Source of the DNA: Amycolatopsis umgeniensis
GTDB lineage: Bacteria > Actinomycetota > Actinomycetes > Mycobacteriales > Pseudonocardiaceae
Direction: 5' to 3'
Length of the DNA: 64,000 nt
Assembly (NCBI RefSeq): GCF_014205155.1
Contig: NZ_JACHMX010000001.1
Span: 8,184,001 to 8,248,000, forward strand
Of this stretch, positions 63,401 through 64,000 are shown piece after piece. The position numbers and the translations under genes are program-made. Numbering within the stretch: position 1 is the stretch's first letter; the number at the start of each line of letters is the position of its first letter. The notes beneath the pieces are model-generated. The model was not told the DNA's origin. It searched no databases and worked only from the letters and a program-made list of their open reading frames with translations.

Positions 63401-64000
63401 TGCGGTGCCTATGCCGGGCAGACCCTGCCCACCAGGCCGCCGTTCCGCGACTACCTCGCCTGGCTCGACGGCCTCGACCGGAGCGACGCGGAACGTTTCT
63501 GGCGCCGGACCCTCGCCGGGATCGAGGGCCCGACCCCGGTTCCCGGCGACCGGACGCCCGCGGCCGGGCACATCGCCTGTTCGTCCGACTGGCTGCCCGT
63601 CCGGCTGGACGAGGCCGCGACCACCCGGCTCGACGCGTTCGTCAAACGTCACGGCCTCACCCCCAACGCGGTCCTGCAAGGCGCCTGGGCACTGCTGCTC
63701 TCGGCCTACAGCGGGCAGGACGACGTCGTGTTCGGATCCACCGTCTCCGGCCGCCCGCCCGAGGTGGCGAACGTGGACCGGATCACCGGCATCTTCATCA
63801 ACACACTGCCGGTCCGGGTCGAGGTCGACCGCGGCGCCCGTGTCGCCGAGTGGCTCGCGGGCCTGCAGGCGGAGCAGGCCGAGGCCCGTCGTCACGGACA
63901 TCTGCCGCTCGCGCTGGTCCAGGGCTGGGCCGAGCTGCCGGGGGGAGTGAGTCTCTGCGAGAGCCTGATGGTGTTCGAGAACTACCCGATCACCGGCGCC
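48437..64000 (+). CDS. Large nonribosomal peptide synthetase, A-T-C-A-T-E-C-A-T-E-C-A-T-E-C (partial at right edge)
   Basis: At least 5188 residues are encoded and the frame is open to the edge. It starts with an A domain, no starter C. Carrier serines lie in FFALGGDSILA (Ser546), FFALGGDSILS (1564), FFELGGDSILS (2983) and FFALGGDSILS (4392). The first C domain is LCL-like (QHHIVTDG near 724). C domains after each epimerase have FHHVLLDG, FHHLLLDG and FHHALLDG. Epimerases have AHHLAVDGVSWRIL and VHHLVVDGVSWR-type motifs with RTVGWFTSLFPV. All A domains share FDASTYELWVPLLNGG. Aligned to GrsA, pocket residues read about DAYWWGGTF (1, 2), DAYFWGVTF (3) and DAYFWGGTF (4), resembling Val/Ile-type codes. 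Modules 2-4 therefore likely add D-configured branched aliphatic residues. The last C domain is cut by the edge. A TTA codon at 57614 is in frame. Confidence 0.95.
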   Translation, partial: MTVRDTAATTDAERTAALPELFADRVRSAPGAVAVDGDVRLTYAELADRAGRLAAHLRRLGLRAEDRVAVLLERSAELVVTELAIVLAGGVYVPLDRRAPDSRLRLTLAAADVSVVVTDQPERTAIIHSGLIVPAGGPLPERQSALPRVDADQLAYLMHTSGSTGKPKGVAVRHRDVVALAADSRFTGGAHRRVLFHSPAAFDASTYELWVPLLNGGTVVVAPPGDLDVEALRNTLTRHRVTALWLTAGLFRVVAQEAPDCFRGVREVWTGGDVVPASAVRRVLRGCPGLTVTDGYGPTETTTFATAHPMSSVDGVPDAVPIGRPLDGVRGHVLDPGLDPVPPGQPGELFLAGAGLARGYWGKPGATAERFVADPAGPPGERMYRTGDLVRHGENGELEFLGRADDQVKVRGFRVEPGEIESVLAAAPGVQEIVVVAREERPGVKRLVAYVVARPDEELGELDRVAAASLPDYMVPSAFVVLDALPLSANGKVDRRALPAPPEDRRAGEAAPRTDTERTVARILGDVLGAAVTATDDDFFALGGDSILAVQALSRLRRTFGADLSARTVFDAPTVAELARLLDEAPRSEEAAIPTTTPSEVLPLSPAQRRLWFLDELNGGSAEYNTAVGVRLAGPLDVDGLRGALAALCARHESLRTTFDSVEGEGVQRVADTGRIPLRIAESAADDAALAAELSAPFDLRTGPLTRATLFPQAPGEHLLVLCQHHIVTDGRSIGVLTGELLDFYAGISPPALPLGYRDYTLWRQRSDGTDQLRYWRETLDGLEPLAFPADRPRPPQRTTEGAVHRHDLPAELVRGLTAAGRPHGATLFMTLTAAVQVLLSAYSGQRDIAVGTAVAGRDRPEWEALTGFFVNTLVLRSLVDSAQPFPAFLAGFRETVLEAFAHGDVPFDRVVDEVQPERDPSRTPLVQAVVVLQSPLVRPREVAGLRVSEYDLPRPSARFDLVVEFWPRPDGLRVTVEYATALFDAATIAQLTTSLEALLTGIAADPDRPVGDLPLLTDADRLSLPSPDASPAMTITRLFDHHAERRPQAPAVLFGDGSLGYGELRAQADRLAGRLIALGVRPEDRVGVLMDRSADLVVAVLGILKAGAAYLPLDLRAPADRLRLLLDGTTVLLTDETWQDTAATVHNGHILTLPVSGAAATVVVDPASLAYVEYTSGSTGLPKGVAVRHTDVVALATDPRFTGGAHERVLLHSPLAFDASTYELWVPLLNGGAVVVAPPGDVDADIVRELTARHGVTALWLTAGLFRLFAGDTPECFRGLREVWTGGDVVPPEAVRRVLDSCPGVAVVDGYGPTETTTFATSFRMASADAVPDVIPIGTPLTGMRVYVLDEGLRPVPRGALGEICVAGPGLARGYAARPGATADRFVACPYGAPGERMYRTGDRGRWRADGTLEFAGRADDQLKIRGFRVEPAEVERALSAETAVAQAVVTAHATGGRKQLVAYVVAVDGSTVDTDALRNTLSHTLPDYLVPSAFVVLEALPLNANGKVDRRALPEPRFDSGGDRVVAPRTEREAVLAGIWADVLGVDRVGVEDNFFALGGDSILSIQVSARARRVGLAITTADLFRHQTIAALAPALSDVSATPDLGPVSGDVVPTPIQRWFFDTIAEPGRFDQAIAVELAEGTDETALAAAVATLVEHHDALRTTFTREGEQWRLHITGAEDGHSLLRWSLSGPSGRRVLHLSAHHLAVDGVSWRILLEDLDRAYRQADLGPRTTSFREWAARLSAHTEGGGFDDELAHWRAIPAVAPIPVDGAGANTVARTRAVTVRLSAGETLSLLRRVPEVYRTQVNDVLLTALGRTLREWTGQVPVIDLEGHGREELFDGVDLSRTVGWFTSLFPVALDVPHEWGAALKAVKERLRSVPRRGIGYGALRYLSGTAPAVDPQISFNYLGRFDLPGELYTGSHGELSLAADPGGVRPHLLDVVGQVTGDTLEFTWHYADGVHDEATVTRLADGMLEHLRGLLEHCAEPGAGGRTPSDFPLAGLDQSTLDDLVGDGRDVEDLYPLTPMQAGMVFHGLARPVDRNYFEQVSFALDDVPDPHALGAAWQRVVERTPVLRSQVVWEGVPQPLQLVRRSVEIPVSYPDWSTVDAEDAMRKRLAEDLADGLDLTRAPLMRLVIAKETATSVRVIWTFHHVLLDGWSVFGVLSDVLALLRGDKPPTRRPFRDYAAWLAAQDDAAAETHWRAELAGVTPTPLPGDRGARAHSASSSARVRVELDDAATAGVQAFARRHHLTLNTIVQGAWAVLLARYSGESEVCFGATVSGRPVELPGADDIPGLFINTLPVRVKLDSGRGLADWLRELQAAQAESRRFGHVGLPRLQSWSDDGGSLFDSIVVFENYPVADLPGLRDVRAAERTNYPLGVVAYPGRRLSLMLTHDPELIGPELAERLAGHLETLIRGFADAPHEPVTRVPMLAEPEIRHLLRERDTTAGEVPDGTVPGLFEARARRNPEAIALVAGERTITYRELDLRANRLANRLRELGVRAEDRVAVLMDRSPELVVAELAIVKAGGAYLPLDLRAPVERLRLLLSEAEAGVVVTDQAWLSTAEEIHRGVIVTDAGDSPETPPAVTVDAEQLAYVIYTSGSTGKPKGVAARHRDVLALAADQRFAAHDRVLLHSPQAFDASTYELWVPLLNGGTVVLAPPGDLDVHTLGRVITTHDVTGVFMTTGLFRLVAQEAPEMFAGVREVWTGGDAVPAVALRRVRAACPRTLVADVYGPTETTTFATVHPLPGEVPDVVPIGAPLDNTRGYVLDGDLRLAPPGAPGELHLAGAGLARGYLGRPGLTADRFVADPYGPPGERMYRTGDIVRWNDDEALEFVGRVDEQVKIRGFRVEPSEIEAALGEHPDVEQAAVLARADGGVKRLVAYVVGETEGLGEFLGRTLPDYMIPAAFVRLEKFPVNVNGKLDRTALPTPDFGVRDHVAPRTDRERVLTGIWAEVLGVGRVGATDDFFELGGDSILSIQVVSRARRAGLELLPGDLFAHRTPAALAVAARTATEVAERGPVSGEVPLTPIQRWFFATQTAEPDHFHQFVHLGPERVDPVAARKAVDALLEHHDALRMRFTEDGRNQENGPVGAETPLIRLDISEHDVTLAVHHLVVDGVSWRVLAEDFDRGYAQALRGEPIDLGPRTTSFREWAIRLTEHTDGGGFDDELEHWRGLPGDLSIPLDGEGESTVASMRAVTVRLPEPETEALLREVPAAYRTQVNDVLLTALGRVLRDWTGRIPVIDLEGHGREDLFDDVDLSRTVGWFTSVFPVALDVPEDWGVALKSVKEDLRAVPRRGIGYGALRYLAGTAPAIDPAVSFNYLGRFTSGRLESDESERSARAHLLDVVGRVESGELELTWYYTDGVHHESTVDRLAEAMLAALREIIAHCAAPGAGGRTPSDFPLVTLDQSTVDDLVGDGRAVEDLYPLTPMQAGMVFHSLSQQEERLYFQQVGFVLEGAEDVEALARAWQRVVDRTPVLRTRIAWEGVPEPVQVVRRQVSVPITLLDWRGHTPAGQERFWQEVLVADRADGLDLAGESLLRLTLARLSDTEVRVLWTFHHLLLDGWSVFGVLSDVFAAYAGAEVPERPPFRDYVAWLDRQDDTEAERHWRRELGDFTAPARLSAQDHTSRSAEWLRVPLESSARLSDAARKAGLTMNTVLQGAWALVLSRLTGERDVCFGTTVSGRPVELAGADDITGIFINTLPVRVTTDRAPVVKWLAELQERQVESRKYGHLPLTKLQAWSGSDGGLFDSIVVFENYPIDAATRATDGLRLRDVDAAETTNYPISVVASPGERLTLDVGYDTELFDTAAAERITRQLVGVLDAFAEDLNRPLDGIDLLTESERLQILGDWNDTAFPLPEGSLAELFARQVARTPGAVALTGDDVRLTYAELDERADRLARYLASLGAGPETVVGVLMDRSTELVIAELAIVKAGAAYLPLDTRAPAPRLEALLDGVPLLVTDHVRAESVVHQGQIVVPDGQTADVPLRAAAPDNLAYVMYTSGSTGKPKGVAVRQRDVVALAADRRFAAHERVLLHASPAFDASTYELWVPLLNGGTVVVAPPGDLDVETLRRVIADHGVHGAFFTAGLFRLLAQEAPDTFRGMREVWAGGDVVPAASVRRVREACPGTVVVDGYGPTETTTFATSHPIPGEVPGVIPIGKPLDNMRAYVLDADLRLVPQGAPGELHLAGAGLARGYFGDPALTADRFRPDPFGPPGERMYRTGDLVRWNPHGELEYTGRVDEQVKVRGFRIEPAEIETALTTHPGVGEAAVLTREDHGVKRLVAYHTGDADGLAAFLGRTLPDYMVPAAFVRLDRFPLNANGKIDRHALPAPDFGEKAVRTAPATEAERALAGIWADVLGVADVGAEANFFALGGDSILSIQVVSRARRAGLILVPHDVFRHPTLAALAAHAGGDTGPSAEQGPVTGTAPLTPIQHWYFATQPDRFDQRVVLEFTEDVDETALRRALETVWAHHDGLRLRFERGRAQHGEPVHATDLLTDEIAFDLQQGPLLAAVLEGRRLTLAAHHLVVDGVSWRILLEDLETAYRGGELGPKTTSYLAWARRLAEYAASGGFEDELAHWRAIPRVPAAGPATIADTGEVTVRLTAEETRALLRDVPEVYRTQVNDVLLAALGRVLRDWTGRTPVIDLEGHGREDLFDDVDLSRTVGWFTSLFPVALDVPDGWGAALKSVKEQLRAVPRRGIGYGALRYLTGAVPDIDPQVGFNYLGRFDDAEEGAFRTGALDADVDPAAPAGHALDIVGRVVAGTLELTWAHVTTRHTRDTVEELAGRMLAALREIIAHCAAPEAGGRTPSDYPLAALDQSIVDALVGDGRAIEDVYPVTPMQGGMVFHGLSQTAQGMYVEQATFVLEGVTDLERLAEAWQRVVDRTPVLRTEFVWAGVEEPLQVVRREARLPVRLLDEPGEDHQEGLDLAEAPLMRVALARLSPTEVQVLWTFHHALLDGWSVFHVLSDVCGAYAGQTLPTRPPFRDYLAWLDGLDRSDAERFWRRTLAGIEGPTPVPGDRTPAAGHIACSSDWLPVRLDEAATTRLDAFVKRHGLTPNAVLQGAWALLLSAYSGQDDVVFGSTVSGRPPEVANVDRITGIFINTLPVRVEVDRGARVAEWLAGLQAEQAEARRHGHLPLALVQGWAELPGGVSLCESLMVFENYPITGA

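Overview
The window looks like chromosomal DNA from a filamentous, high-GC actinomycete. GC-rich codons, GTG/TTG starts, many ATGA/GTGA start-stop overlaps and rare in-frame TTA leucine codons all fit this. The long perfect intergenic palindromes resemble those I associate with Amycolatopsis and relatives (Pseudonocardiaceae); the genus is inference.

Positions 1-7705 are mostly accessory or housekeeping genes: an N-acetyltransferase cut by the left edge, an aminoglycoside-phosphotransferase-like kinase, an ArsR-arsenate reductase fusion with a palindromic operator and a downstream ChrA transporter, a beta-carbonic anhydrase, a small HNH-like protein, and a 1098-residue NACHT NTPase resembling bacterial NLR-like defence proteins.

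Positions 7981-23506 hold a first biosynthetic operon. An OmpR-type response regulator is followed by a translationally coupled series: RBBP9-like hydrolase, two acyl-CoA-dehydrogenase-like proteins, NRPS A-PCP-C-A-PCP, NRPS C-A-PCP, a free C domain, an ATP-grasp ligase and a P450. No thioesterase is present. Positions 23520-23704 carry repeats and a bidirectional hairpin, followed by an NmrA-like reductase on the minus strand.

Positions 24814-39166 hold a type II PKS locus whose gene order (oxygenase, cyclase, KS-alpha, CLF, ACP, ketoreductase, aromatase, oxygenase) matches angucycline clusters of the urdE-F-A-B-C-D-L-M / pga type. It is extended by a UDP-glucuronate decarboxylase-like enzyme and a UDP-glucose dehydrogenase (together UDP-xylose supply), a SoxR regulator with an 18-bp SoxR box in front of an MFS exporter, a glycosyltransferase and a LysR regulator. 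The prediction is a pentosylated, redox-active benz[a]anthraquinone exported under SoxR control.

Positions 39360-45335 (minus strand) hold a compact operon: M20 amidohydrolase, MFS transporter, GNAT/BioF2-like transferase, a circularly permuted ATP-grasp-like enzyme and, after a gap, a PhyH dioxygenase. This suggests a small, NRPS-independent peptide or amino acid pathway and is the least familiar part of the window.

Positions 47065-64000 hold the start of a large NRPS system: a serine beta-lactamase/PBP-fold protein that may be a trans-acting PBP-type thioesterase, then an NRPS cut by the right edge with order A-T-C-A-T-E-C-A-T-E-C-A-T-E-C. All four adenylation domains carry very similar Val/Ile-like specificity residues, and three consecutive modules have epimerases, predicting a run of hydrophobic D residues. 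An in-frame TTA codon lies in this NRPS, and several more lie in the angucycline locus, suggesting bldA-dependent expression. No rRNA, tRNA, CRISPR array or transposase was recognised.
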